Shown: positions 32,727 through 45,512 of the stretch, piece after piece
How positions within the stretch are numbered: the stretch's first letter is position 1
Layout: every line of letters starts with the position of its first letter
Assembly (NCBI GenBank): GCA_010015655.1
Contig: ML976696.1
Span: forward strand, 62,001 to 126,000
DNA from: Bimuria novae-zelandiae CBS 107.79
Lineage: Eukaryota > Ascomycota > Dothideomycetes > Pleosporales > Didymosphaeriaceae
DNA length: 64,000 nt
Direction: 5' to 3'
Program-made: the position numbers and the translations under genes
Notes under the pieces: generated by a model
Databases searched by the model: none
Told to the model about the DNA's origin: nothing
Seen by the model: the letters and a program-made list of their open reading frames with translations, nothing else

Positions 32727-33709
32727 GATATCAAGACGATTAAGAGAGCTGGAATTATGGATTCAGCCTTAACGCGAGGTGAGATCTGATGCGGACTTCC
32801 CATATAAGAAGACTGTCTAGGTTTGATTATTGTTCGGTATCGGACCCCAAAACAGGGCGTCTGGAAACACCAAGGATGCACACAGCGTCTCACCGTCACA
32901 TACCCACTCGCTAACCCCGGTTTTACGATTCCGATAACAGGCTTAGAATCCATGTGCGACCTATGGAAAGTATGCGTGGTGACAAATTGTTTCTAGGGCT
33001 ATCCATTCAGAACCAACTTGTAGCGAATCCTTCCTTTGCGTAATTCTTTTATAAAGCCTGAGCACCAGGAACGTTGTTTCCCGTGGAATGTTTATTTATA
33101 CTTTCGTCCCATGATCCAACCAGGTTTAATAACGACAGAATAGAAGGAAATTAGGCGAGGGCTGATCTTTGATTGCAGGAATCACATCCCCTCCTTATCT
33201 TTGTTGCGACAGTAGGCTTCGTGATAAGTCAACATTGTAATCATTGTTCGTATCACGGGTATTTGGACCGGTGAAGATCATCGAATGGATCCCGGAGCTG
33301 TGTATTATACGCACCTGTGTCCCGAAGCACGACATTTCAGCTAATAATTTATGCAGTAGGCCAGAACTTTCTCAACTCCTTTGCTGTTGGTATAAGGGGT
33401 TAATACGAGTCTTAGCAGCCATGTAACTAATAAGCCGCCATCTTCACAATGTTGTGAGTGCGGAGTTCGCTCACCCCAGGCTGTGGCATACCCAATGCAT
33501 CTCAGAACAGGTTGATCCCGAAACACCCCCAGGTTCAGCGCTTCGCGCAATTTATCGATGGATTGCTGCATATGAGGGCTGAGCAATTCAGCTGCTCCTC
33601 TCAGCCTTGAGCATCGCACATACATATAGTGCCCGAGAAAAGCACTAACCAACATCACTCTTCTATACTATAGTTTACTGACTCCGAGCTGTAAGCCATC
33701 TCCAGAGCC
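32727..33709. other. Divergent spacer, no gene seen
   Basis: Between the start of the STAND-like pseudogene (minus) and the start of the AAA+ ATPase gene (plus). A 105-codon open frame on the minus strand (33341-33658) has no motif. It may hold two promoters. No transposon end was recognised. Confidence 0.4.
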
Positions 33710-33955
33710 ATGGGAAATAAAATAGAAGATACAGAAGAAGCAGTTCCGCGTGGTCGGTTGCTTGAGGCCAAATACATCGAGCTTCTGGAGAAGCGTATAG
33801 CCGACTTGGAAAGATTGATTACGAAGCCTGGTAGCAATGTAAATGTTCCCTCTTTCTAACCCGGTTATCCTGCTCACTGCTCCAGGACACGGAAAGGCAA
33901 GGCAAGGCTGCCAAGTCTGGTGCGAAGGATCTGACGTCAAACGATCGCATGGACG

Positions 33956-34829
33956 CAGCGCTGCCAACGAATCGAACAGGATCCGAACAAGGTGCTTGTT
34001 CGTTCGTTCGGCCCACATACAAATTTACGTACGTTCGAGACGACTCTAACAGGAGCGTCTTCGAACAGTACAACGAACGTTCGGCCGAACGTTCGTATAT
34101 ATACAACTTTCCTAATTAGGAAGGAGGTTGGTGTTGTGGTCGAGAAACTGGCTGCCGTCCACCAGCTGGATGTTTTGGCCGGCATCCTTCTTGACGACGT
34201 GGTTGAGGAGACGTTTGCGTTGCCAGAGGCGGGTCCATACATTAGGAAAACGAGCTCCGGACGCTTTCAGCTCGCCGGGAAACTCATGCGTAGGAGCGAC
34301 GGACTCCACTTCAGATGGCGAGTCATCCAAGCTCTCGAAGCTCTCCGCCATCGCCATGACAGCTGCCGTACGCGACCCGGCATGGTGATAGCTGTCAAAT
34401 GCCAGCCGGGTTGACTGGGTTGACTGGGTTGACTGGGACGACTGCGAGCGGGTAACAAATTAATCCATAACAAGATACGCTCACAGCTGACGATGGGAAA
34501 CAGTGAGAGGCACGTCGACGAGAAAACTCAGAGTTTTCTTCTCCTACCAGAACGTTGCACAAGGCAATATACGACAACGCCACGCGTGGCACAAGGCCAG
34601 CAGAACAAGGTAATACTCCACCAATTAGGACAGAATCCCCATACTAAATCGATCAAACGTAGTCTCGAACGACCGAACAACCGAACAACCAAACGTTTGG
34701 CTCTAATAATGCGTTCGTTCGAAGCTCTGTTCGACCCACCATGCCTGTTCGTTCGTTCGATCCAAAACACCAGAAAACGCCGTTCGGATCGATCGATCGG
34801 ATCGAACGTTCTGTTCGTTGGCAGCGCTG
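33956..34829. mobile_element. Non-autonomous hAT element, 874 bp, in exon 2 of the ATPase gene
   Basis: Terminal inverted repeats CAGCGCTGCCAACGAA (33956-33971) and its reverse complement (34814-34829) bound the element. The flanks are CATGGACG (33948-33955) and CATGGAAG (34830-34837), an 8-bp target duplication with one difference, which is the hAT signature. The ends hold many copies of GTTCG/CGAACGTTCG in both orientations (subterminal repeats). An internal piece near 34095-34200 resembles the transposase 3' region of the larger hAT element downstream (shared ATCCTTCTTGACGA and CCTAAT..GGAAGGA). Four near-identical GTTGACTGG units lie at about 34408-34440. No transposase frame is complete. 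Confidence 0.85.
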
Positions 34830-36980
34830 CATGGAAGATGTCAGTCTGATCCAAATAATATTCGGATCACAAGTGATTTTTTACTGCTTTAATGATTACC
34901 TTCGCTAATAACTCGACCAGTTCGTCGCCAAGGGTGAAGGTGTCGCAGATGTCCGAAGGGGAAGTGTGGGCTCAAGCACCGAATCCCAACCTCATTCGAC
35001 GAAAATTCGCTTTCGAGATATTCGATACCAAGACGATGGTGTCGTACAAATCGAGGAGGTTTCTGACAAGGAGCCTCTGAAGATTGATCCGGTCGTGAAG
35101 GCCAAGGACTCTCCTGACATCATATGGACGAGACGTTTTGGGGAAGACAAGAAATACAGGTGGTCGGAGTTCGAAGTTCTAAGTGCAGAGCTACGTGAGA
35201 CATTCCGCGTTGAATTCGATCACGACCCAAGGATGCACATCGTAGCTGTAGGTGAACGATTTGGAAGTACGTGTACATTGACTGACTCGTTTTTTTGTAG
35301 GACAGGGCAGTGACAATGAATTATCATTGACGAGCCCTTTCGAGCCGCTTCTGCAACACTGGGATTCGTTGCAGAACTTGGTAAGGGAAGATTTGGCGTC
35401 TCGCACATGGCAAGATCTGAAGAAGAAAATTGAAGACATGAAGCTTGTCACTCCTACTGCCACTGTGAGGCAGAACCCGGAGAAACTTATCGCGAAGGCC
35501 AAAGAAGACCTGGTTACTCTCTTAGAGCATGTTCGATCCTCGCAAGGTGTTGAAGCTTATCTTTCAGCTATCAACACAGCCAACGCAAACGGCACAATCC
35601 ATTTCGAAAATCTGTGGACCATCTTCCCTCCTGGAGAGCTCGTATGGTCGGCACCCTTCATGACACAAGATCAGATCTTCGTTGTCAAAGAATGCAGCGT
35701 TCACTTCTCTGTGGAAAGTGACTCCGGCCATTCCAAGGACCAACGAAAGATCTGGGATCTCCACTGTTGGAGCTATGATTGGAATGGCAAGCACTTTACC
35801 CGTGTGCCTGTTTTATTCAGGTTTGAAGACTTCACGGGCGCCAAGCTTACTAATACTCTCAATTGTCATCCCTTACGCTACCATTTCCCAGGAGATGACA
35901 CCGGCACTGACAGGAAGGTTTTTGAAGCCAAACTGATTGCACGAAGCAAGGCTTTCTGGGGCTATTGCGTCCGCGAGACTGGGGAGCAGATGTTCCAGTA
36001 CGATAATGACGCCATATCTCATGGAAGCGGGTTCCAAAGACTGAAGAATCAGCAGAAGCAGGTAATACTCCACGAACATGGTGACGGATAATCGGCTGGC
36101 TAATCGCGAGCGTTAGGGATCTCGTGATGGCTCTTCGTTCGCTGCCCTGTTGGCGGACGTCGCAAATCAGAGGCGCCTCTCAAGAGTTCCGAAACGAGAC
36201 TGGTAAGGCAAATTACGTGCTGCCTCTGACAATACTAGCTGATTGGATACAGGCAACTGGTTACGTCATGGTGGACTTCGAATCCTATCTGCAGCATGCT
36301 CCAAATGCGAGCGCATATGCTCCTATGGGCAACATTCAATTCTCACGCAGGGACGATGAATGTAACTGTGGATCATGCGGAAGCAATGTTCTTCTCCAAC
36401 AGAACCAGCGCCGGAACTTCGACAGATACGACCGTAAGAAACCTTTCTAAAGCGAGGAATAGTACTTGATGTGTCCTCCACGTGTTCTTGGATATCATCT
36501 CGAGACGAGAACATGGTTGGAACTTAACGTCGACAACATCAAAGTCATAGATGACGCCAAAAGTGACACAGCCTTCCACCAGCTGCAACTGGAGAAAGGA
36601 CAAAAAGAGCTAATTCGGAGCCTCGTTCAGAGCCATTCGAGTACCACAGAAAAGGAGCCGTTAATGGAAGATATCGTCAAAGGAAAAGGCAAGGGCCTTG
36701 TCATGCTATTACATGGCCCTCCTGGTGTTGGGAAGACCCTCACAGCTGAAAGTGTGGCGTCGCTTACAGGAAAGCCGCTCTTCGCCGTCAGCCCTTCTGA
36801 CATTGGTCTCAGCGCTTTCAACGTACAGTACTCCGCACCGCACCGAGCTCCTTTACGTTCGTGCGGGTAGTAGGGGGAAATAAGTACGTACGGCACACCA
36901 AGGCAGTGAGGGAGGTGCGTTACGTACAGCGTAGAGGTCCAATTTCTGGCCGTACGGGCCGTAGAGTATATAGAAATTGC

Positions 36981-37263
36981 CTAATCGGGAAGGACCTTGG
37001 TGGAGAGGTCGCTGGGGAGCTCGTTGGCGACGTCGTCGCCCTTCTTCTGCTCCTTCTGCTGCTCTCCATCCTTCTTGACGATGTGGGCAACCAGCTGGGT
37101 GAGGTAACTCGTAACGGCGTCTCTCCTCAGCCAGTTATTTTGAAGCTGGAGAGCTTCTATCACCGCTGAGGACAGTGAGTTGCGATCGCACGTGACTGTA
37201 CGTTTGGCGGAGGAGAAACAGCGCTCGCAGTCGCACGAGGTGGCTGGCACGGAGAGGTGATCC
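36981..37263 (-). pseudogene. hAT transposase C-terminal dimerisation region, cut by a Copia insertion
   Basis: The open frame 36981-37250 is the 3' exon of the transposase. The hAT C-terminal motif is plain: LSVPATSCDCERCFSSAKRT, then RNSLSSAVIEALQLQNNWLR. The tail is charged and Lys-rich, ending KVLPD. This piece is not RIPed, whereas the transposase middle at 42506-43718 is full of stops. A Copia element starting at 37264 separates the two. Translation across the junction reads KMAMD-HLSVPATS, which confirms they were contiguous. The product would bind the element ends and cut them through an RNase H-like DDE fold located in the lost part. Confidence 0.9.
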
Positions 37264-40200
37264 TGTCAGATTAAAAGGGTAATCTTGATAAGATGAAAAG
37301 TGATTGTTGATTATTCTCCTGCTGTGGGAGGTAGCATCTATATGACCATAAAGTTATCCCTTGCTTTGTTGTGGAATGTATCTTATGCAAGGGAGGAACG
37401 TATCTTATGCAAGGGTATAGGTGCGCCAGCCACCTTACAGAATATAAGAGACTATATAATTAGACACACCCCCTTAGCTTAGGCTTATCCTTAAGCTAGA
37501 GACCTACCCTTTATAGTTTAGTTTTAAAAGCCTCTATTCTTTACTCTAGCTCGAGCAGGTTAACTTCTTTATTAGTAATCTTATCTTTAATCTCTATAAG
37601 TCCTAGTTTATCTAGAAATTTGCTCTATTTATTAGCTAGTAGGGCCTTTATAAGTCTATTTATAACTATGTTTTTTAAACGTTAATAGTCTACCTTAATT
37701 GTCCTTAGTGCGACTTCTTATCTTAGCTAGTAATTATAGATATCTATATAATAGAGCTTTGTCTGTAGCTTAGTAATCTTTTTAGTAACGAGTCGGATTG
37801 TTTACTAATTATTATAATTAACTATAATAAAGAAATTATTAAGGTTAATCTTTAGCTCCTTTAGTAATTAAGATATAAATAAAGCCTCTTTAGCAACCTG
37901 CGAGAGGGCTAGTAATTTAGCCTTTATAATTAATATAGTAACTATATCTTACTTATTTGCTTTCTATGTAATTAGACTACTAAATAACTTAATAATATAT
38001 TCCTATAAGCTCTTATAGTTAAGCGTATTATTAGCGAAGGATGCATTGCTTACTACTTTTAAAATATTTACATCCCTAAGCTAAAGACCTAATAATTAGG
38101 TATTAGCAAGATAGAGGAGAACTTAGTTAATAGCTACTTAGTATTCTTTACTTAGGTTAAATAGGAATTATAATAGTTAAAAACTTATAAAAGTAATATT
38201 TAGTCGCGTAGTTACTATAGCGTAGAGGATTAATCCTATTTTTTATTAATATTAATTAATTTTAGCCTTGCTAGCAAGTCTAGTTTAAGGGAGTAGTTTA
38301 ACTACTACTATAAGTATTTTATACTATATTTTATGTTTCTTAATAAGTCGCGAGATCTTATTAATATATAAGGTTTATAAAAGCTAGATCTTTCTATTTA
38401 GGCGGTCTCTAATAATTTTAACTCCTAGAAACTACTATAGATTATTTATATTAGTAAGTGTAAATTTAGCACTTATTTTTACTAAAGCATCTTTAGCAGC
38501 TTGCTTTTATAATTTATTATAAGTAATAATAAAGTTATCTATATAACAGAAGATAATAATACTATTCTTAATTAGATAGCATAGCTTATAGGGCACTATT
38601 TTAAAACCTATATTACAATGAGTTAATATGAATTCTTTCTGCTAGAGCAATAGAGATATACGTAGTCTATAGAGTGCTTTATGTAGTTAGAGGACTGTGC
38701 CTGCTCGCGAGTAGCCGCGGGGCATTCTTATATAGATTTCTCTGTCGAGCTTTGCGTAGACAAAAGCGTTAGTAACGTCGTGTTAGATAAGCTCTAGGTC
38801 AAACTAAGCTACAATTACTATAAGCATATAAAAGAATTATTCTATAAGTATTATAGCGTAGGTTTCTTATAAGGTACGATGCCACTATTAATTGCCTTAT
38901 ACTACTAGCCTTACCTTACATTTCTGTAATTAATAGTATTTATTAAACTTATAAGTATATACCTATATGCAGTTGAGGATTTAATAGCCTACTACTTTTA
39001 CTAGAGCTACTATAACCTTGCTCTAAAACTTTATTTCTTTATAGCTCTCTAGATAGGATTGTTCTGCTTCCCTCTATATATTATAAAGAGGGTAATCTTT
39101 AAGCTTACTTTAGTATATAGGTGCCTTTAGGAGCACGCTTTAATATAGCTTTTTACCTAATATAACTATTTATTAAAGTTACGCCTTATTAAGAGCCTTA
39201 CCTTTATATTTACCGCTACTACTAGCTTTAGTGCCTGCTATAAAGGCTACAGTCTACGGGCTTATTCGCAACTACCCTATTTATATTATTTAAGATAGTT
39301 TATTTTAATTACCTTTTGCTATTAATTATGCGAGGAGTATTACTAGTAGTAGTATTAAGAGAAGTATTAGATATTTATACCTAACTTTTCTACCTTACCT
39401 ATACTTAGGAGCTCCTTTAACCTCTTCCTTTAGCGCTTTACTAATTATCTTATCCTTAAAGGAGGACTTAGTAGCTTACTTTTATTAAAGTAAAAAATGT
39501 AACTCTACTAATCGCACCTAAGCTACTATTTCTTTTAATATACTATATATAAAGTTATCTATTAGGTCTTTAGTTTTACCTAAAAATATAGTATTTTTAT
39601 TAAAAATTACGTCGCGAGTGCTAATTATTTTTACTAAAAAGGGTATTTATATTCTCTAAATATTAGTTAATTTATAGCTAACTAAATAATTTTTTTATAC
39701 TTTAGGATTTAGTCGCTAGAGTTTACTCTTACTAGGTTTAGTGTTATTGGTTATAGCAAAGGCCTTATAACTATAGACTTTTAAGTAAGCTTAATTAGGC
39801 TTCTTTAGTTTAGTAACAACGCTATTTTAAAAGGCTACTATTATAAAGAGCACTTTATTAGAGATTGCTATTAATTAGCGTAGTTTAGCGTTTAATTATG
39901 TAAGTAGACCGCGGCTTAGGTAATCTTAGGCTATATCTACTAAAGTAAGTTAAAGTTAAATTGTATCGCGCGCGCTTTCTCCTTAATTACACCTCTTAAG
40001 TATTTAGCTCCTCTATTTTATGCTTAAGTATTAAGCGCTAAAAGCTTAATTTTAATACCTTACGCTACGCACCACTTCTTAATATTTACCTTAATAAAAA
40101 AAATCTTATTATTAGGCTTAATTATTTTTACTATAATATTATATTATACTTTTATAAACTATATAAAGATGCTAAGTAGTTTAATAATTAAACGTGCTAA

Positions 40201-42500
40201 ATAGTTATCCTTAAAGTAGAAATCCTATGCAAAGCTAGAGAATTAATTAGTAATTAGTATTTAGCTTTTTCTCTCTTATTAAGCTATATACTTTATACTT
40301 ATAAAAATTAATCACAACTTGCTTACTAGGGCCTTTAGTTAGCTCCCTAGCTTATTAGTATATTTACTATTTTAGTTTTACTTTACTACAGGCGTTGCAT
40401 TTAACTATAGGGAAACCGTTAATTATTACCCCCTTAAATTGCTATACGAGGTGTTTAAGAGCCTAGGGGCCTAGATAGCCTAGTTATTAGTGCCAGGTTA
40501 ATACGTCTACCTTCTATAGTCTTCGTTTAGTGCGTGTGTTGGTCTTGTGGGTGGCGTGCACAGTATTAGTAGGAGCACTACCTACTAGTCTTATCCTATA
40601 TTCTAATACCTACTGTCTATGCAACTCTTAGAGTTCTACTAGCACTATATTATCTCTTCTCTTTAGAGTTATTAGGTCTGTCCGTATATCCTACTAAAGG
40701 CCTTGCCTCCGGAGCAATTAGAATAATATAAGGTTATAAAGCAAATTAAGGCAGTAAGTAATATTATTTAGCTATATTATTTAATTACTACTTATACTTT
40801 ATACGTTAAAATAAACGCTCCTATATCCTTTAATCTATATTTATATAGTCCCTGCCTATATAAAGTCTCCTGGCGCTAGTGGATAGTATAAGATAAAGCA
40901 ATTAATATGATTAAAGATATAGTAGGTTATACCTAAATTAAGCATAGCTAAGTATCGCAATAAGTACGTGTTTAAGTTATTATAGAAGGATATAGTATTA
41001 AAGCTTACTAAGATTTTAGTAATCTTGCGTCTATTTAGTTACTTATTATTAGTATTAGTAATTTAAGTTAGAGTAGGAGTGTATAATAATTTAATTTTAA
41101 ATATTTAAGACTTTAGTCTTTTTACCTTCCTTATTTCCTCTTATAGAGGTAAATTATTTTAGATCCTATATTATACTATTTCTATAAAGCTAGGTTATAG
41201 CCTAAACTACTCTAGTGCATAATCTAAATATGCGTATAAGTAGTCTTATAGACTATGCCTTTATTTACAAGTAGGGTATTTTTTACCTTTAACTACTATT
41301 ATATCCTCTATTAAAAACTACTTAGATATAGTTCTTTAACTAAAGGATTATTTTCGTTAAGGTCTTCCTTATCTATGTTAGTTATTTATAAAAGTTGGCG
41401 TGTCTTTAACAGCGTAAAAGGCGTCCCTATTAGTGCCTAGAGTGGATACACTACCAGTAGCGAGAGATAGCTTACTAATAGCAAAGGCACCTCTATACTA
41501 TTTGCCCTTAATTAGGTAAAGTATTATTATATATTCTTAAAAGCGTTTTATTATCTCCTTCCTTATTATATTTACGTCTTAGCGTCTAGTTTCTTAAAAG
41601 GATACGCCCTAAGTAAGAGTAGCCTTTATAATTATAGTTAAAAAGTCCTTTATAGTATTATAGATTAATTATATTTTAGCGATATTATTTGACTCTGCTT
41701 TTATAGTTACCTAATTATACTTAGTTAGCTAAGTATCTTAGTTTAGAAGTTATTTTATTAGCTTTAGAGCCTATAAGTATTATGCTTTTACTCTATCCCG
41801 TTTATCTTTCTTATTAACGCCTATAGTCTATATTAGAGACATAATTTATTACTAAATCTACTTTTTAGGCTTGTAGTAGTTGCGTTAAAGGTATTATAAT
41901 ATAGTAAATTAAATATAGATAACTACTTTCTTAAGACTTATTCTCTCCTCGCGGTATTCTTTATCCTCTATCTTATAGTCTTTGAGCTATATCTTATAGA
42001 ACTTAATATCCTCCTTATATACCTTAAGACCTAAGTTTAATAGCTTTAATAGGTGTGTTAGAGGGTTCTGTTAATTATCGTTATTTACGCGGATAATTAA
42101 TTGGTAACTTGCTATTTCTAGCGGCGATAGTAGAGTTAGCTTTTTACATAGAAGTTTAGCTCTATTTAGGTTAATAATAAGCTATATATTTATTAGTTCG
42201 CATCGCGCTTTGAGTTATAGTGGATATAGTATATAGTTTATATAATTAGTTAACATAATTATTAAGTCGCAAAGTTTTAATAGCGACATTTTCTCTCTTT
42301 TAAGGTTTAGTGAAGGTAGTAAGACTCTTAATTTTTAAATTAAAAAGGTAATCTTAATAAGATAAAAAGTAATTATTAATTGTTCTCCTGCTATAGGAGG
42401 TAGCATCTATATAACTATAAAGTTATCCCTTGCTTTATTGTAGAATATATCTCATGCAAGAGAGGAACGTATCTTATGCAAGGGACTATGTAATCGGACA
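37264..42500 (-). mobile_element. Copia element A inside the hAT transposase
   Basis: The element is 5,237 bp. The left LTR is 37264-37466 (203 bp, begins TGTCAGATTA, ends TTAGACA). The right LTR is 42333-42500 (168 bp, ends ATCGGACA) and lacks 35 bp present in the left copy. The target duplication GATCC occurs at 37259-37263 and 42501-42505. On the minus strand near 38535-38560 the reverse transcriptase motif reads IIIFCYIDNFII, a YVDD box with the second Asp turned to Asn by a RIP-type change. The interior is AT-rich with stops throughout, so it is not functional. Confidence 0.88.
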
Positions 42501-43723
42501 GATCCATGGCCATTTTGTAGACAATTAGGTAACGTTTCTGCCTTATCTCCGTCTACTAGCGGTGTAGATCTTAGAGTAAAGCTACTAAATTAGGGGACGC
42601 TAACGTAGCAAGTTTATTTTTATAAAAACTATTAAAATACTTATTTAGCGAAGTTATATATTTTTACTACTTAAAGCTCTTCTTACTAGTAGAAAAGTAA
42701 TTATTAACTTATATTATATAAATTTTATAATTATTACTAGCGTACGCGCTAAGAACTTTGCGTTTACTAAGTAGCTTAAGTAGTTACTTATTATTATCCT
42801 TTTTATAAAAATTCTCTGACTCTAAGTATTATTAAGAACCGTTTTTAATAGACTTTTCTACCTTCTTATGCCACAGCTTATGCCTCCGCTAGTAGGTCCT
42901 AAACTAGGGGAGTCGTAAAAATAGGTAAAGGATAGTAGCGAAATAATATAGCGATAGCAAGGTATTAAGGATAAGTTTTTTAAAGTATATAATAAACCTT
43001 TTAAGGGCAAGCGCGATGCTATAAACTATATAATTATAATACTTAAAGCTTATAATTTAATAAATGCTATTGATATTATTATTACTAAGAATACGCGTAG
43101 ATTTCTTATAGGTTAATAATTATCTACTATAAGCTTTTAAATCCGCTACTACTAGCGTTATCCTTTAGCAACTTTATATTCTTATGGAATGCCTTTAAGA
43201 TCTATATTATAATAAAGATCTTATCTTACTCATCGTCCAATAGCGTGTTAATTGTTGGGGAATATTTATTAATTATAGTAAAGATATTATTTTAAGCATA
43301 CTTAAAGAATTATTAAATAGGCCAATAAAGCTTATTATAGTAAAGTAATATAAAATAAATAATATACTAGCAGATACTACTATCTTTAATTAAATTATAA
43401 GTAGAGAAGCTAAAGAGCTTATTCTTACTAAATATTAAGTATTATATATCTTAAAAGAGGTACCTTCTTTTATAAGAATTATAAATTGCGTTTATAAAGT
43501 GATAGAGCTTACTAACGGCACCATAACTATAAAATAAAATATATTATTCTTTAAGTAATAACTAAGCTAATTCTTCTTTAAATTTACTTACGCTATTATT
43601 ATATGCCTTATATAATGTATTTAGTACTAAGTACTAATATAGAGGTCCTTAGGCGTAATAGCTTTAAGCTTATTAATAAATATTATGCTATTATTTATAG
43701 CGTTATCCCCTATAAAGTAATAA

Positions 43724-43955
43724 TGTTGAATGGACTCTCTGCTAGCAATTGCGTACGAGGCAGAAAGGTTTGCACGGTGTAAACATCGTACCAGGGGGGG
43801 GGGGGTAACTGGTGTTGATTGCTTCTGTCTGTCTATTGTACGAAGGAAAGGGTTAATATATTCCTAGTCTCTGTGCACGGAGATCCGTACCCTTCTAAAT
43901 CTTACGCACAGAGATCCGTGTGCATCTAGTCTACGTGACTACTACTATTTAAACA
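43724..43955 (-). repeat. Left LTR of Copia B
   Basis: This is the 3' LTR on the coding strand. It contains a run of about a dozen G (near 43794-43806), where the right LTR has a shorter interrupted run. It also has two related GCACGGAGATCCGT / GCACAGAGATCCGTGTGC stretches that can pair with one another. Differences between the two LTRs are mostly C/T and G/A transitions. Confidence 0.85.
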
Positions 43956-44954
43956 CTAGTAACTTTTCTTTTTCCTTTATACAGACCTTACTAATTTTTT
44001 TACCCTGTTTTATCCTGCGCGTACGAAGCGTTTACTCTATAGCGCCCTTTTCTCCCTCTTATACAGGCTTAAGTCTGTTAACTAACGCTTTAACTCTTAT
44101 AGTTAGTTAATTATACAAGATTAGTTTTTTAAGCGTAGAGTTTAGCGCCTTTTTTATATAGGCATCTACTAAGTTATCCTTATTATTAATTTACTTAATT
44201 TCTATAATCTCTCTCTTTTCGTATAATTCTTAAATTAATATAATATTAATTATAAGCATCTTCTCGTTTGTTATACTAAGCTTTATAAGATATTTATATA
44301 GAGATCTTAAATCTATATATATTATAAGAGGTACTAGAGGTATTCTAAGCGTACGTGTAATCTAGTTAATTATCGTGCTTAGTGTAATTATGCAGTCAAA
44401 TCCTCTTACTATCCTGTATAGCTTACTAGCTAGTACGGAGCGGGTAACGCGTTTATACTTAGAGAAGTTCTAGTATATAATATTACCTATAATTTTTAAA
44501 GTTATATAAGTTCCTAGTACGCTACTTAGTCCTAAAAGTAATAAAGAAGCTAAGCTATAAATTTAAGTCCTTATTATTCGCGAATAATTTATTAGTAAAG
44601 ATAAATAACTTCGTATAGGAGAAATTAAGTAGTACGTATAATAGTCCTTAATTCTAGGTATTAATTTATTATTAGATTTATACGTTTAATGCCTTAATAT
44701 CGTCGTGCAACGGCGATATAGCTTAAGTAATAGTAGATAAGTTAAATACTACTTTAGGTTAATACACTAATACGATATAGGCACCTCGTACGCGCTATTT
44801 AATATACTTCTATATAGCGTCCTCTATGTTTAGGTCTACTATATAAAGGTTTCTAGCTTGTCCCTTCTAAATTAATAAGATTATAGTATTATTTCGTACG
44901 AGCTAGATCTTCCCTTTATTATATTTTATAGACTATTTATATAATAAAATTATT

Positions 44955-45200
44955 GGCTTTAAACCTGCGCAACACTGCTACGGCTTTCACCGCCATGCAG
45001 TTTGCCTGCGGTTTGTTGCGCAGTTTGCCTGTGGTTTGTTGCGCTAGTCCTGATTGGGCTAGCAGGGGACAAACCACGCTCGATAAATACTTCTCACAAC
45101 AGCCCACCACAATAGATCTGCAATCAAGAATCAAATCAATACCACATCGTTGCAACGAAGTCTTGATCCAACAGCCTATTGCCGTATCAACAAAAATTAT
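44955..45200. other. Un-RIPed GC-rich insert within the Copia B reverse transcriptase/RNase H region
   Basis: About 245 bp of normal composition interrupts stop-filled Copia sequence. The flanking segments AAAATTATTGGCTTTA (left) and AAAATTATTTTAGGCTTTA (right) resemble each other, as from a target duplication or slip. Inside is a 23-bp tandem duplication (GCAGTTTGCCTG(C/T)GGTTTGTTGC, twice). Open frames on both strands exist by chance of low stop density. One contains QTTLDKYFSQQ, reminiscent of transposase tails, but nothing decisive. The origin is unknown. Confidence 0.5.
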
Positions 45201-45290
45201 TTTAGGCTTTACGTAAAACTTAGCCTTTTATAGCTCTTCTTTTTTACGTCGCGCGAAATTAGTTATAATAATACTAAAAGTATTATTTAT

Positions 45291-45512
45291 TTATAGCCTT
45301 ATAATTTTAAACGTTATTATGCCTTCGTGCGTAATTAATAGGCATAGATCGTATAAGGAGGTTTCCATGCGAAGTTTGTCCTTATAGTAGTTGTAATATG
45401 TCTTGAACCAATACAGGCCAGATTCTGCTGCGCCGTATAGTGGCCGCACAACTCTAAATATCGTGCGCGGAGGAAAACTCTTACAGAGTTCTCTTAGTAG
45501 TCGTGCGAACAA
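45291..45512 (-). pseudogene. Copia B reverse transcriptase fragment
   Basis: Contains VVRPLYGAAESGLYWFKTYY and MSLYDLCLLI-like sequence (ETSLYDLCLLITHEG), the segment ahead of the catalytic box in fungal Copia reverse transcriptases. It is a surviving open stretch in a dead pol gene. Confidence 0.8.

Noticed and set aside
33341..33658. 105-codon minus-strand frame
   Set aside because: No recognisable domain, no splice support, and it lies in the divergent spacer.
34112..34854. Open frames inside the 874-bp hAT element as host genes
   Set aside because: They are inside the transposon. One resembles the charged transposase tail, the others contain only the subterminal repeats.
44937..45216. 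Overlapping frames of 72 and 87 codons on both strands
   Set aside because: They arise from the un-RIPed GC-rich insert. No start context, introns or family motif support a gene.
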